Below are positions 24,605-35,505 of a stretch of DNA of 64,000 bases, in pieces. How positions within the stretch are numbered: position 1 is the stretch's first letter; the number at the start of each line of letters is the position of its first letter. The stretch covers positions 49,983,114-50,047,113 of the forward strand of contig NC_059079.1 of NCBI RefSeq assembly GCF_020497125.1, read 5' to 3'. The notes beneath the pieces were generated by a model. That model saw only the letters and a list, made by a program, of their open reading frames with translations. It did not search any database and had not been told where the DNA came from. Both the position numbers and the translations under genes were made by a program. The stretch is from Mauremys mutica (taxonomy: Eukaryota > Chordata > Testudines > Geoemydidae).

Positions 24605-24722
24605 TTGTAAACTCTTTGGGACATGGACTGTCAGTTACTATATTTACCTAGACCTAGTGCAATGTGATCCCAAATTGGGTTGGCCTCTAGACACTACTGT
24701 AACATAAATGTGAAATAACAAA
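24605..24722 (+). mobile_element. CORE-SINE/MIR-like 3' tail
   Basis: Reads ttgtaaactctttgggacatg ... ggcctctagacactactgta, ending A-rich. The same tail occurs at 45604-45725. The hAT MITE interrupts it at its very start. Confidence 0.6.
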
Positions 24723-25918
24723 AAGTCTACCAAGAGGCCTCTTATAATCCCTTCCCCTCTTAGCCCTTCTTTTGATCTCCTGCCCACCCACAGGGTATAT
24801 ACTACATTTCATCTTGTGACACTTTTAGTGGTATTTCAGCAGAAAAGTTTGCACTGCAGTCATTAAGGAGGTATACTTGAGGGGGAACTAAGATGTGCTT
24901 ACCACAGGCCAATGTAGTGAGAGCTGCAGGAAGTAAACAGATGACAAAAATCTCTGTTTCCATTTTGGGCAGTCTTTCTCAGATATTAATGGATCCTTCT
25001 AGTCCAATGGCAATTTGCAGATATTTATTGTGGGTGCCAAGCTGCTAAATGATCCATTTCCCAAGCGATCTGTGGAACTTGCAGAAAGCAGGATAAGATA
25101 GATATTTTATTTCTAGGGCAGCTCCATTACTATTGGTAATGAATTGATAGCTGCTATTTATCTTGGGCAGTTCTCACTTTTAGAGATCTGGGCTGTGGCA
25201 CAAAGATGTTCTGTCCGTCAGCAATGGCTCAACCCTACTACAACAAAGGAAAAATCTAACTGTTTTTCTGACAGACTACAAAAGAGTCTTGAATCATGCT
25301 GGTAGCTGTGCTTTTGTCCAATTCAAACAAAACATCCTTAACAGAAGATGAACTTAGGAGAAGAAAATACAATAATGTGCCCTCCACAGTAAACAAAAAG
25401 GATAATATATAAAGCAAATGTGTATTGTTGCAACATTTAACATGCTAGCTATAGGTCTTGGCTTTATTGGCTTAAACTGGAAGCAGATGGTCATAAGAAA
25501 ATAAAGAAGAATGAAAGTTACCCAAAAGTAGTATATCGTCAGTGAAATTGAACCAGATGCTTCATTGGTAAAGTAGAGTCAAGTCACCCCTTAGGATTAA
25601 AACCAGATATTCAAGGGAAAGAAGCATTTCTCAGAGTTCAAATGATTTTATTAAGTGTTCAGTTTATATTCCTACAGGAAATCAAAAGCCATAACTAAAG
25701 ACCCATAAACAAAGTCAATTTAAAGATTTTTGCAAATAACAGAAATACTTTATATGATATCAGAAGGCAACAAACATCTTCCCTAGTGTTTTTGTTTTTT
25801 TTTATTTGCTTGAATTTCTAAAAGCTGAGAATTAAACTACTTTGGAAGAATAATAAGCATTACCAGCCTGGATAGTATTGTGATTTTATGGGTATGTTGG
25901 TCTTGGGGCTATTTTACA
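24723..25918. other. no gene seen
   Basis: Low-copy AT-rich DNA. Confidence 0.5.
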
Positions 25919-26030
25919 TGACTGGGAGTGATCTGGGTTCTATGCCCAGTTCTGCGTGACACGGACAGTCACTTTTCCTATCTGTGCCTCAGTTTCACTC
26001 CCTGTGAAATAAGGATTAATAATAATTCAA
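25919..26030 (+). mobile_element. MIR SINE
   Basis: Shows the MIR core: ctgggagtgatctgggttct, then tgtgcctcagtttcactccc and tgtgaaataaggattaataa. It is diverged from the mammalian consensus, as expected for an ancient amniote copy. Confidence 0.85.
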
Positions 26031-26396
26031 ATTTGTTACTAAAAGACAGATTCTTGAGTGGAACTTGCTATAGAGCTGCATATAATATATAACAATTTCT
26101 AGCTAAAGCAATTCAATTAAGTTTGCATACTTTAAAATTATATAATACTTGGCTAATATGACCATGTTTTACATTTTTAAACTATGGTAGGTAGGAGTTC
26201 AATTGTTCCTTTGCCATACATCCCAAGCAAGGGGCAAGGTGTAGTTCCCATTCCCAGGAGCAGACAAGTACTTTTCCTGGCATTTCCATGGCTTTCTTTT
26301 GGTTTGAATGGACTTTGGATCAGGCCTAGAGCGTCAATGAGTCAAATTATGTATTGTTTTAACTCCCATCCAGTTCCAATGATTTCAAAGAAAAAT
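26031..26396. other. no gene seen
   Basis: Low-copy DNA. Confidence 0.5.
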
Positions 26397-27145
26397 CAGG
26401 AGTGGGCAAACTTTTTGGCCCCGAGGGCCACATCGGGGTTGCGCGATTGTATGGAGGGTCGAGTAGGGAGGGCTGTGCCTCCCCAAACAGCCTGGCCCCC
26501 GCCCCCTCACTGACCCCCTCAGAAGCCCCAACCCATCCAACCCCCCTGCTCCCTGTCCTCTGACTGCCCCACCCCTATCCACACCCCTGCCCCCTGACAG
26601 CCCCCTCAGGACTTCCACCCCCTATCCAACCACCCTTTGCTCCTCGTCCCCTGACCACCCCCTCCCAGGACCCCCCACCCCTAACTGACCCCCGAGATCT
26701 CACCCCCTTATCCAACCCCACCTGCTCCCTGTCCCTCCCAACCCCTATCCACATCCTCACCCCCTGACAGGCCCCCCCCCCCGGGACCCCAATCCTAACC
26801 CTCCTTGTCCCCCATCCCTTGACTGCCCCCACAGAACCTCCACCCCATCCAACTGCCCACTCCTCCTTGACTGCCCCCAGAATCCCCCGCTCCCTTACCC
26901 AATCCCCCCACTCCCTGCCCTCTGACCAGCAGCAGGAGCTCACAGCCATGACACCTGGCCAGAGCCAGCTGCGCTCCCCACACTGCCCAACAGGAGCAGC
27001 AGGCCAGAGCATGGTCCGGCTGCAGGGGAGGGGAGACAAAGGTGGAGGGGCTGGGGACTAGCCTCCCCAGACACAAGCTCAGGGGCCGGGCAGGACGATC
27101 CCACGGGCCAGATGTGGCCCGCGGGCTGTAGTTTGCCCACATCTG
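26397..27145. mobile_element. hAT MITE, GC-rich, 749 bp, inverse of 23844 element
   Basis: Begins caggagtgggcaaactttttg and ends tgtagtttgcccacatctg. The interior is a C-rich degenerate minisatellite, the reverse complement in style of the one in the 23844 element. The flanks agaaaaat and gtttaaat share only 4 of 8 bases, so the target duplication is not clear. Confidence 0.8.
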
Positions 27146-27957
27146 GTTTAAATCATAAGCACATAACTTGGCCTATAGTTATGTAGCCAAGTTCTAGCAG
27201 CCAGTAGTTCTGAAAAAAATGTGGTAACATCCTTTAGCACCCAGCATACCCACTGGAATATTAGACACTTTATTTGGGAATGCAGGTGGACACTTGGAGG
27301 GAATCAGTTCAGTCAGTCTCACTGCTTTATAATCCAAGCACTATCTACAGTATATCGGTAGAACAGCTGAAGTCCCTGTGGTGATGTGGCACCTATTGGT
27401 CTCAAAATAATTAGGTATAATTCAACAGTACCCCAACCCAAGAAACAAAGCATCAGAAGTTCGGTATCAGAGAGTAATAAAAAGCCAGATATCACTTTTT
27501 TCTAGTTTTTTTTTCCTTTGAGAAAGAGAGAGATATCTTTACTATTTAAATCAACAGTACAAGAAACAAATTGATTAACAAATATTCAATACAGAAGGTA
27601 CTGTAGTCATTTCATCACACTGATTTGGCTACCTCATGGACCTATTTTAACCTTTCCCTTTTTCAGAGGCTTTCAGGTACAGATGCTTACTCTCTCAGGG
27701 TCAGTTTCTGACACCCATATTTATAATGACCAGTACCTTTTTCCTTGAGGAGTCCCAAGGACACCAACAGAACCCCTCAGTGACGAAGGTACTATTCAAC
27801 AGCAGTTAAGAGTAGGAACTTCATGACATAGCTAGATAAACTTTGTCAAATAATACACTGCCAACATTAGTGAAACCACTGGACCATTCACCGAGGGTAA
27901 GAAATTAAACTTTTTCTGGGATACCAAGTACTGCTCATTTTCAATCTTAATGCGCTT
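27146..27957. other. no gene seen
   Basis: Low-copy AT-rich DNA. Confidence 0.5.
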
Positions 27958-28050
27958 AAAGAGATAAAGATAAGAGGTGAGCTAATATCTTTTACTGGAT
28001 CAACTTCTGTTGGTGGAAGGGATGAATTTTTGAGCTTCACAAATCATAAG
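27958..28050 (-). mobile_element. second Penelope-type tail family, fragment
   Basis: On the minus strand it reads accaacagaagttgatcc, then agtaaaagatattagctcacc. This resembles the common reptile tail family with the cttctgttggtccaa string. The part where a hammerhead-like core would lie is degraded (gaagctcaaaaattc). Confidence 0.45.
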
Positions 28051-28489
28051 GGTACATAGATCAAGCCTTACTGTCCAGAAGCCAATATTGTACTAGAACT
28101 TCTGATATTTTTGTAATGATCAGTGGGCATTTGATGGCAATACATACAGGTGGGGGAAGTCCTGTAGAATTTAATAGGGATAAATGAAATTAAGGTTTTG
28201 TGAAATAAAGCAGTGTTCATAAAAGAAGGTATTGTATCTATATATAGAATGGTACCTTTTCTATATAATGATGACACTATTGTGTAGAATTTAATAATTA
28301 TACCTGTTACAGAATTCTAGACTTTTGCACACATAAAATAACATGTCAGTTTGCAAGTTAGCAACATATTGCCGCATTACTAATGGATTCCATTACAGAA
28401 CACAGAGTAAATATGGATGCTCCTTTTTTTTTTTTAAAATACAGGCTGGCAATGTGGCCTATTCAGTCTATGAAAAGCCACGAGGGACA
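28051..28489. other. no gene seen
   Basis: Low-copy AT-rich DNA with a poly-T run near 28425. Confidence 0.5.
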
Positions 28490-29685
28490 CAAAGACATAT
28501 TAATCTTCTTCAAGGTACATCTACTTCTACAAGAAGATTTGGACAACCTTGAAAACTGGAGTAAGAGAAATGGGATGAAACTTAATAGTGCAAAGTCCTG
28601 CATATAACAACAAGAATTTTTGCTATCAGCTGGGGATGTATTGTTGGACATGACAGAGGAGGAGAAAGACCTGGGTGTATTGGTTGATCACAGGATGACT
28701 ATGAACCACCAATGTGATACAGCCATGAAAAAGGCTAATGCAATCTTAGGACGTATCAGGACCAGTATATCCAGTCGATATAGGGAAGTTTTACAAGGCA
28801 GTGGTGAGACCTCATCTGGAACACTATGTGCAATTCTAGTTTACCATATTTAAGAAAGATGAATGCAAACTGAAAAAGTGCAGAGAAGGACTACTAGGTT
28901 GATCAGAGGAATGGAAAGGAGACTTAAGGATCTTGGCTTGTTTAACGTAACAAAACCAGGGATGAGGGGAAATAAGATTGCTTTCTATGAATACATCAGG
29001 GACGGAGAGGAGTTATTTAAGTTAAGGGCACATGTTGACACAAAAACAAATGGATATAAGCTGGTCATCAATAATTTTTGGCCTGAAATTAGATTAAGGT
29101 TTGTAAGCATCAGAGGAGGCAAGTTCTGGAATAGCTTTTCAAGGAGAGTAGTGCAGGCAAAATAACCTAACTTACTTTAAGACTGAGCGTGATACGTTTA
29201 TGGAGGGGACGGTATGATGAAATTGCCTACAGTGGCAGATGGCCCATCTGCAACTACTATTAGCAAATATCTCCAATGTCCAAAGATGGGATACTAGATG
29301 GGAAAGTCTCTGAGTTACTAACGAGAATTCTTTCCCAGATGTCTGGATAATTGGTCTCATCCACATGCACTGGGTCTAACTCATTGCCATATTTGGAGTC
29401 AGCAAGGAATTTTCCCCCAGGTTAGATTGGCAAAGACCCTGGGAGGTTTCACCTTTCTCTGCAGCATGAATCATAGGTCACTTGCTGGTTTGAACCCGAG
29501 TAAATGGTGGATTATCTGTAACTTGAAGTCTTTAAATCAAGATTTTAGGACTTCAGTTACTCAGCCAGAGGTTATGGGCTTACTACAGCAGTGGGTGTGT
29601 GAGGTTCTGTGGCCTGCAATGTACAGGTTGTCACACTAGATGATCACTCTACTCTCTTCTGGCCTTAAAAGTCTATAAGTCTACT
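28490..29685 (+). mobile_element. CR1 LINE 3' half, long-UTR subfamily
   Basis: ORF2 C-terminal fragments are readable: EEEKDLGVLVDHRMTMNHQC, VQRRTTRLIRGME and GEELFKLRAHVDTKTNGYKL, broken by stops and frameshifts. A long 3' UTR follows (gaattttcccccaggttag, agatgatcactctactctct), ending near aagtctataagtct. It belongs to the same subfamily as the copies at 59585-60722 and 62330-63504. Confidence 0.9.
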
Positions 29686-30297
29686 ACTCTATTTACAAAT
29701 ATACTGCAAACTTATAGTGGACTTTCCTTTAGCAGAATGGCCCATCTTCCATCCCCTCCCACCTTAATTTTTCAAAGGTGAAATGGATATAAATAATGCT
29801 ATCTTTAATCCTTCTAATTCTCCAATCTTCAAACCAGAATATGTAAAGGGAAAAGATGCAGTGTAGGCAGGTGTGAGGAAAATGGTTATCAGTGGAGCAA
29901 TGCATGATCTAAATCCTGTACCAGGGTGAATTGGGTTTTGATTAGTATACAACTATGAATCCCTATACACTCAGGATCCTCAATGGGCTGTCCACATTCA
30001 AAACCAGCCGTTAGAGGGGTGGAATTGACACACACTCCAGAACAGAGCAGTCATGCTTCCAGGAATTCTCTAACTGCTTGACTCTTGGACACCCCTCTAA
30101 AGGGAATCCATGCCTGCTGGTGGGTCTTCCAAGAAAGATAATTTAGCATTAAAGTGTATATTAGCTTTCCCCAGAATTATTATATATCATAACACAGACT
30201 ACATTCAAAAAACATTATGAAGAAAGCCAAGTCAAGTGCTCAAAATTTAGGATATGCCAGATTTGAGGTTGCCTGTGCAACCTTAATCCCACCTCTA
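29686..30297. other. no gene seen
   Basis: Low-copy AT-rich DNA. Confidence 0.5.
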
Positions 30298-30378
30298 TCA
30301 TAGAATCATGGGACTGGAAAGGACCTTGAGAGGTCATCTACTCCAGTCCCCAGCACTCATGGCAGGACTAACTATTAT

Positions 30379-31073
30379 CTAGACCCTTTCTGACAGGTGT
30401 TTATCTAACCTGCTATTAAAATTCTCTAGTGATAGAGATTCCACAACCTCCTTAGGCAATTTATTCCAGTGCTTAACCACTCTGACAGTTATGAAGTTTT
30501 TCCTAATGTACAACCTAAACCTCTCTTGCTGCAATTTAAGCCCATTGCTTCTTGTCTTATCCTCAGAGGTTAAGAAGAACAATTCTTCTCCCTCCTCCTT
30601 GTAACTATCTTTTATATACTTGAAAATTGTTATGTCCACTCTGTCTTCTCTTTTACAGAATAAACAAAACCAGTTGTTTCAATCTTCCCTCAATCAAGCA
30701 TGTTTTCTAGACTTTTATTCATTTTTGTTGCTCTCCTCTGGACTTTCTCCAATTCGTCCACATCTTCCCTGAAATGTGGCGCAGAGAACTGGACACAATA
30801 CTCCAACTGAGGCCTAATCAGCGTGGAGTACAGAGGAAGAATTACTTCTTGTATCTTGCTTACAACATTCCTGCTAATACATCCCAGAATGATGTTCACT
30901 TTTTTTGCAACAGTATTACACGGTTGACTCATATTTAGCTTGTGGTCCACTACAACCCCCAGATTCCTTTCCGCAGTACTCCTTCCTAAGCAGTCATTTC
31001 TCATTTTGTATATGTGTAACTGATTGTTCCTTCCTAAATGGAGTACTTTGCATTTGTCCTTATTGAATTTCAT
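30379..31073 (-). pseudogene. CR1 ORF2 C-terminal region
   Basis: Two open stretches (30690-31073 and 30379-30639) separated by a stop and a frame change. They carry MKFNKDKCKVLHLGRNNQL, RNLGVVVDHKLNMSQPCN, LIRPQLEYCVQFSAPHF, VDELEKVQRRATKM and [19 protein letters not shown]. This is the conserved domain downstream of the RT in CR1. Confidence 0.9.
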
Positions 31074-31074
31074 C

Positions 31075-31636
31075 CTACTTAATAAGTGTACTCTCTATGC
31101 CATTATCTAAATCATTGATGAAGATATTGAACAGTCCCAGACCCAGAACTGATCCCTGCAGGACCCCACTCGTTATGCCCTTCCAGCATGACTGTGAATC
31201 ACTCTTTGGGAACGGTTTTCCAACTGGTTTTGCACCCACCTTATAGTAAATCCATCTAGGTTGCATTTCCCCAGTTTGTTTATGAGAAGGTCAAGAAAGA
31301 CAGTATCAAAAGCTTTACTAAAAAGTCAAGATATACCACATCTACCAGTCCCGCCCTATCCACAAGGCATGTTCCCCTGTCAAAGAAAGCTATCAGGCTA
31401 GTTTGACATTATTTGTTCTTGACAAATCCATGCTGACTGTTACTTATCACCTAATTATCTTCTAGATGTTTGCAAATTGATTGCTTAATTATTTGCTCCA
31501 TTATCTTTCTGGTTACAGAAGTTAAGCTGACTGGTCTGTAATTCCCCGGGTTGTCCTTATTTCCCTTTTCATAGACGAGCACAATATTTGCCCTTGTCAT
31601 CTTCTGGAATCTCTCCTGTCTTCCATGACTTTTCAA
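31075..31636 (-). pseudogene. CR1 ORF2 reverse transcriptase, catalytic block deleted
   Basis: Carries KGNKDNPGNYRPVSLTSV in the fingers and [20 protein letters not shown] in motif B. It then passes from GIESTLIK through a stop straight into the C-terminal MKFNKDKCK block. The KFADDTKLGG palm motif and about 35 following codons expected between them are missing, while related copies at 54538 and 62065 retain them. It cannot encode an active enzyme. Confidence 0.85.
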
Positions 31637-32135
31637 AGATAATCGCTAATGGCTTAGATATCTCCTCAGTCATTTCCTTGAGTATTCTAGATTGCATTTC
31701 ATCAGGGCCTGGTAACTTGAAGACATCTAATTTGTCCAAGTAATTTTTAACTTATTCTTTCCCTATTTTAGCCGCTGATCCGACCTCATTTTCACTGGCA
31801 TTTATGTTAGATGTTCAATCACCATCAAACTTCTTGGTGAAAACTGAAACAAAGAAGTTATTAAGCACTTCTGCCATTTCCACATTTTCTGTTATTGTTC
31901 CCCACCACCACCCCATTGAGTAATGGGCCTACCCTGTCCTTGGTCTTCCTCTTGCTTCTAATGTATTTGTAGAATGTTTTCTTGTTACCCTTTATGTCTC
32001 TATCTAATTTGATCTCGTTTTGTGCCTTGGCCTTTCTAATTTTGCCAGTACGTACTTGTGTTATTTGTTTATATACATCCTTTGTAATTTGGCCTAGTTT
32101 CCACTTTTTGTAGGATACTTTTTTTTATCTTTAGA

Positions 32136-32630
32136 TCATTTAAGATCTCCTGGGTAACTCAGGGTGATCTCTTCCCATCCTTTCCTGTGCAGTGGGATAG
32201 TTTGTTCTTGTGCCCTTAATAATGTCTCTTTGAAAAACTGCCAACTGGCTTCAATTGTTTTTCCCTTTAGACTTGCTTCCCATGAGATCTTACCTACTAA
32301 CTCCCCGAGTTTGCTAAAGTCTGCCTTCTTGAACTCCATTGTCTTTATTTTGCTATTCTCCCTCCTACCATTCCTTAGAATCATGAATTCTACCATGTCA
32401 TGATCACTTTCCCCTAAGCTGCCTTCCACTTTCAAACTCTCAACCAGTTCCTCCCTATTTGTCAAAATCAAATCTAGAACAGCCTCTCCCCTAGTAGCTT
32501 TCTCCACTTTCTGAAATAAAAAAACAAATAAGTCTCCAATACATTCCAAGAACTTGTTGGATAATCTGTGCCATGCTGTGTTATTTTCCCAACAGATGTC
32601 TGAGTCGTTGAAGTCCCCCATCACCACCAA
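32136..32630 (-). pseudogene. CR1 ORF2 endonuclease C-terminal region
   Basis: A 164-residue uninterrupted frame, among the best preserved pieces in the window. It has [51 protein letters not shown] and [12 protein letters not shown], then a basic linker. The SDH motif is intact. The N-terminal half of the endonuclease is absent because of 5' truncation. Confidence 0.9.
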
Positions 32631-32756
32631 GTCCTGTACTTTGGATGATTACGCATTATGATAGTCTTTGATTACATGATCACATACTATTTTTCCATAG
32701 GCTCCCTGTCTCAATTTACTCCCCCTGCTACCTCTGCAGGTTCATCACTCTTTGCA

Positions 32757-33385
32757 TTCAAATCAGGCAGCTTTCTCCTCCATTCTGCCTGGGCTCAGCC
32801 TTGACATCATTGGAAGTACTGGAGAACAATTCTCGCAGCTATCAGTTCAGGTGCCCAAACCCAAGCCCAGCAGTGTCCACAACAGCCAAGAGGGATTTTC
32901 AGGGAATTTCAGGGAAGACCCTGCTCAACCCTGGGCTAGAGTGTGCCCTGTATGGATATAATCTTTGAGGAATTTATTTGCTAAAATCTGTTAAGGCACT
33001 TCTGAGCCTGTGTGAACTGTGATTTTTCAAAGGGTTATAACTTAGCCAAATTTGGGCAGATTTACCCAGGAATGTCAGAGGCACATCCCTGACACAAGGG
33101 AAAAACATCTACAAGATTTCAAGTCTGTTTTCCAAAGCAAGGGGGTGCTAGTTTTGTTCAAAGAAAAGGCTGCAAGAATGTTATGTGGGCAAAACAAACT
33201 TATTTTTCATTATCCTTGTTCTTGGAAAATGGCTGAACTATTTTGATTTAAAATTTCCAGCAAAGTTCAGCCTATGGCAGATACCCAGAAGGGAAAATTT
33301 CAGTTCAAACTCTTTGGCAAAGTTATAAGCAACTGAAAGCAAGGTCTTATAAATGGGAAGTGGTGGACAACCTGCAATGCTAAAA
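32757..33385 (+). repeat. dispersed repeat X, copy B
   Basis: Aligns with 8820-9425 in the same orientation (cagttcaggtgcccaaac at both). It is non-coding and lies between two reverse-strand CR1 elements. The two copies differ at many sites, so the family is old. Confidence 0.65.
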
Positions 33386-33395
33386 ACCCCACTTA

Positions 33396-34270
33396 TTATA
33401 GAATCATAGAAATATAGGGCTAGAAGAAACCTCAAGAGGTCATTGAGTCTAATCTTCTGTCCTGATACAGGACGAAGTACAGCTAGACCACCCCTGACAT
33501 GTGTTCACCTAATCTGTTCTTAAAAACCTCCAATGATGTGGATTCCACAACTTCCTTGGGAAGCCTATTCCAGAACCTAATTACTCTTACATTGGAAAGT
33601 TTTTCCTAATATCTAACTGAAATTTCCCTCGCTGCAGATTAAGCCCATCACTTCTTGTACTACTTTCAGTGCACATGGAGAACAACTGTTCACCTTCCTC
33701 TTTCCTAATGGTCTCCAAATAAACTAAGGGCTGTTATCAAGTCCTCTCCCAGTCTTCTTTTCTCAAGACTAAACACCCCTAGGTTTTTTTTTTTGTTTTT
33801 GTTTTTTTAATCTTTCCTCATAGCCACGATTTTTAAACCTGTCATGATTGTTGTTGCTCTCCTCTGGATTCTCTCTAGTTGGCCACTTCTTGTCTAAAGT
33901 ATGACACCCAAAACTTAACAGTACACCAGTTGAGGCCGCATGAGATCCAAGTAGAGTGGGGCATTTACCTCCTGTGTCTGACATACAACACTCCTGTTAA
34001 TACACCACAGAATGTTATTAACCCTTTTCACAACTGAATCATGTTTTTGACTCAGCTTCAATTTGTGATCCCAGATTATTTTCAGCAGTATTAACATGTC
34101 AGTTTTATCAAGATATATCATGTATACTGCCCCCTCCCCCCCTTTTATCCAGGAACCATCTTAAAATAGGAAATTAGGTTGGTTTGGCATGATTTGTTCT
34201 TGAAAAATTCTTGCTGGCAAGTCCTTATAACCCTATTCTCCTCTAGGATGGTGCTTACAAATTGATTGAT
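33396..34270 (-). mobile_element. CR1 LINE, reverse strand, third subfamily
   Basis: The 3' end at 33398 reads agaatcatagaaatatagg. Its 3' UTR (gaagaaacctcaagaggtca) and C-terminal region differ from the other copies. RT-flanking sequence (ttggtttggcatgatttgt) reappears at about 34170 after an internal deletion near 34130. Confidence 0.88.
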
Positions 34271-34671
34271 AATGTACTATTTTATTATATTTGTGTTGTG
34301 ATAGTGTCTACAGGGCCCAGTCACAGATCTTTGCTTGGCACTGGGATAACATCAAACCACATCCTGGGCTCATCCATTACCTTATGTTTCTTCATGCATG
34401 GAGCCAAAAATCACAGAGTGGAAGAAGATTTACTGCAGGCGTGGTTGTTTCTTCTACACTGGGATGGGGAGACCCATGTTCAGAATTTGCCCTCTGCACA
34501 TGGATACCAATGGGCATGATCTGGCCCATAATTATTGCTAGATTGTAATTTTAATCTAGAATAAATTGCTTTCTCGGGATCCTTAAATTAGAAGGACATG
34601 ACAATGACAGATGCAATAAAAGATTGCAATACTGCCTCTGTACTAGGAAGAGCTTTGATAAATACAGTGGA
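34271..34671. other. no gene seen
   Basis: Low-copy DNA. Confidence 0.5.
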
Positions 34672-34762
34672 TCTGATTCTTCTCAAAAAAGGTTTACACC
34701 AGGTGTAACTCAACTGAGGTTAGCTGATTTACACTGGAGTAAGTGAGAGGAGAATCAGGCCC
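34672..34762. repeat. short palindromic MITE-like repeat
   Basis: Starts gatctgattcttctc and ends gagaggagaatcaggcc, an inverted repeat of about 14 bases. Inner strings such as ttacaccaggtgtaac are themselves palindromic. Confidence 0.55.
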
Positions 34763-35386
34763 TGTACTTATAAAACTACCGGGTAAAATTTACATCTATG
34801 ACACCTGGACAGTTTTTTGCTTAGGATAGCATTCTTGTAATCCCCAGAGGAGGTCTTCTCCTGAAATACCACTCTTCGCCTCTAGGGACTCACCCCTGGA
34901 CTACAGCAGCAATGGCTACATAGGTGCAGGACTCAGTTTCCCAGATTGTATAGTGTCCATGGAGAGAGAGAACTGGCTAGCATCACTACCAGAACCAATC
35001 ATAAGACATAATTCAGAGATAAAGTGTTTGGTTTTACTTTCAGTTTTGGCTGTTATTGGAGTAGAGCAGAGAGAGAACTAAGCATTGTAGTCAAGAAGGA
35101 CCCTTCTACCTTCCACATTCCTACCCAGGGGAAGACAATATTTGGGAGATTTCTAGGACATTGCTGAGATCACACTGCTGAGAGACCAGAAATCCAGGAG
35201 GCTGAGGAGAGAATTAAGGTCAGCCTACGAAGAGCCATCTTACCTGCATATTTGAATCCAGACCAAACAGCCCTGAGAATTACTATCCTTGGTGTGGATT
35301 CCTTGTAAGAACCCCATTTATTTATTTTGATATTGCATTTTAAGTTGGTCACCAATATCAGCGCTGCACCAGCCATCGAAAGCAGA
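34763..35386. other. no gene seen
   Basis: Low-copy DNA. Confidence 0.5.
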
Positions 35387-35505
35387 GGCCTGGTCTACAC
35401 TATACAGTTCGGTCAACATAAGTTGCCTTGTATTGACCTAGCTGTGGAAGTGTCTTCACTTAAATTTGGTTTACACTGAAGTAAGTGCTTCCCTATAAAC
35501 TTGGG
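35387..35505 (+). mobile_element. Harbinger-type MITE, left-end fragment
   Basis: Begins ggcctggtctacactatac and shares aagtgtcttcacttaaattt with the minus strand of the MITE at 63505-63881. Only the first third of the element is present. Confidence 0.65.

Larger units (their letters stand above)
30298..32645 (-). mobile_element. CR1 LINE, 3' half, reverse strand
   Basis: From the 3' end (catagaatcatgggactgg at 30299) it runs through ORF2 C-terminus, reverse transcriptase and endonuclease C-terminus and stops near 32645, so it is 5'-truncated. The RT palm block with FADD is deleted (see the RT entry). Confidence 0.93.

Noticed and set aside
26389..27153. A target duplication for the MITE at 26397
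   Set aside because: agaaaaat and gtttaaat match at only 4 of 8 positions, so I left it out of the TSD consensus.
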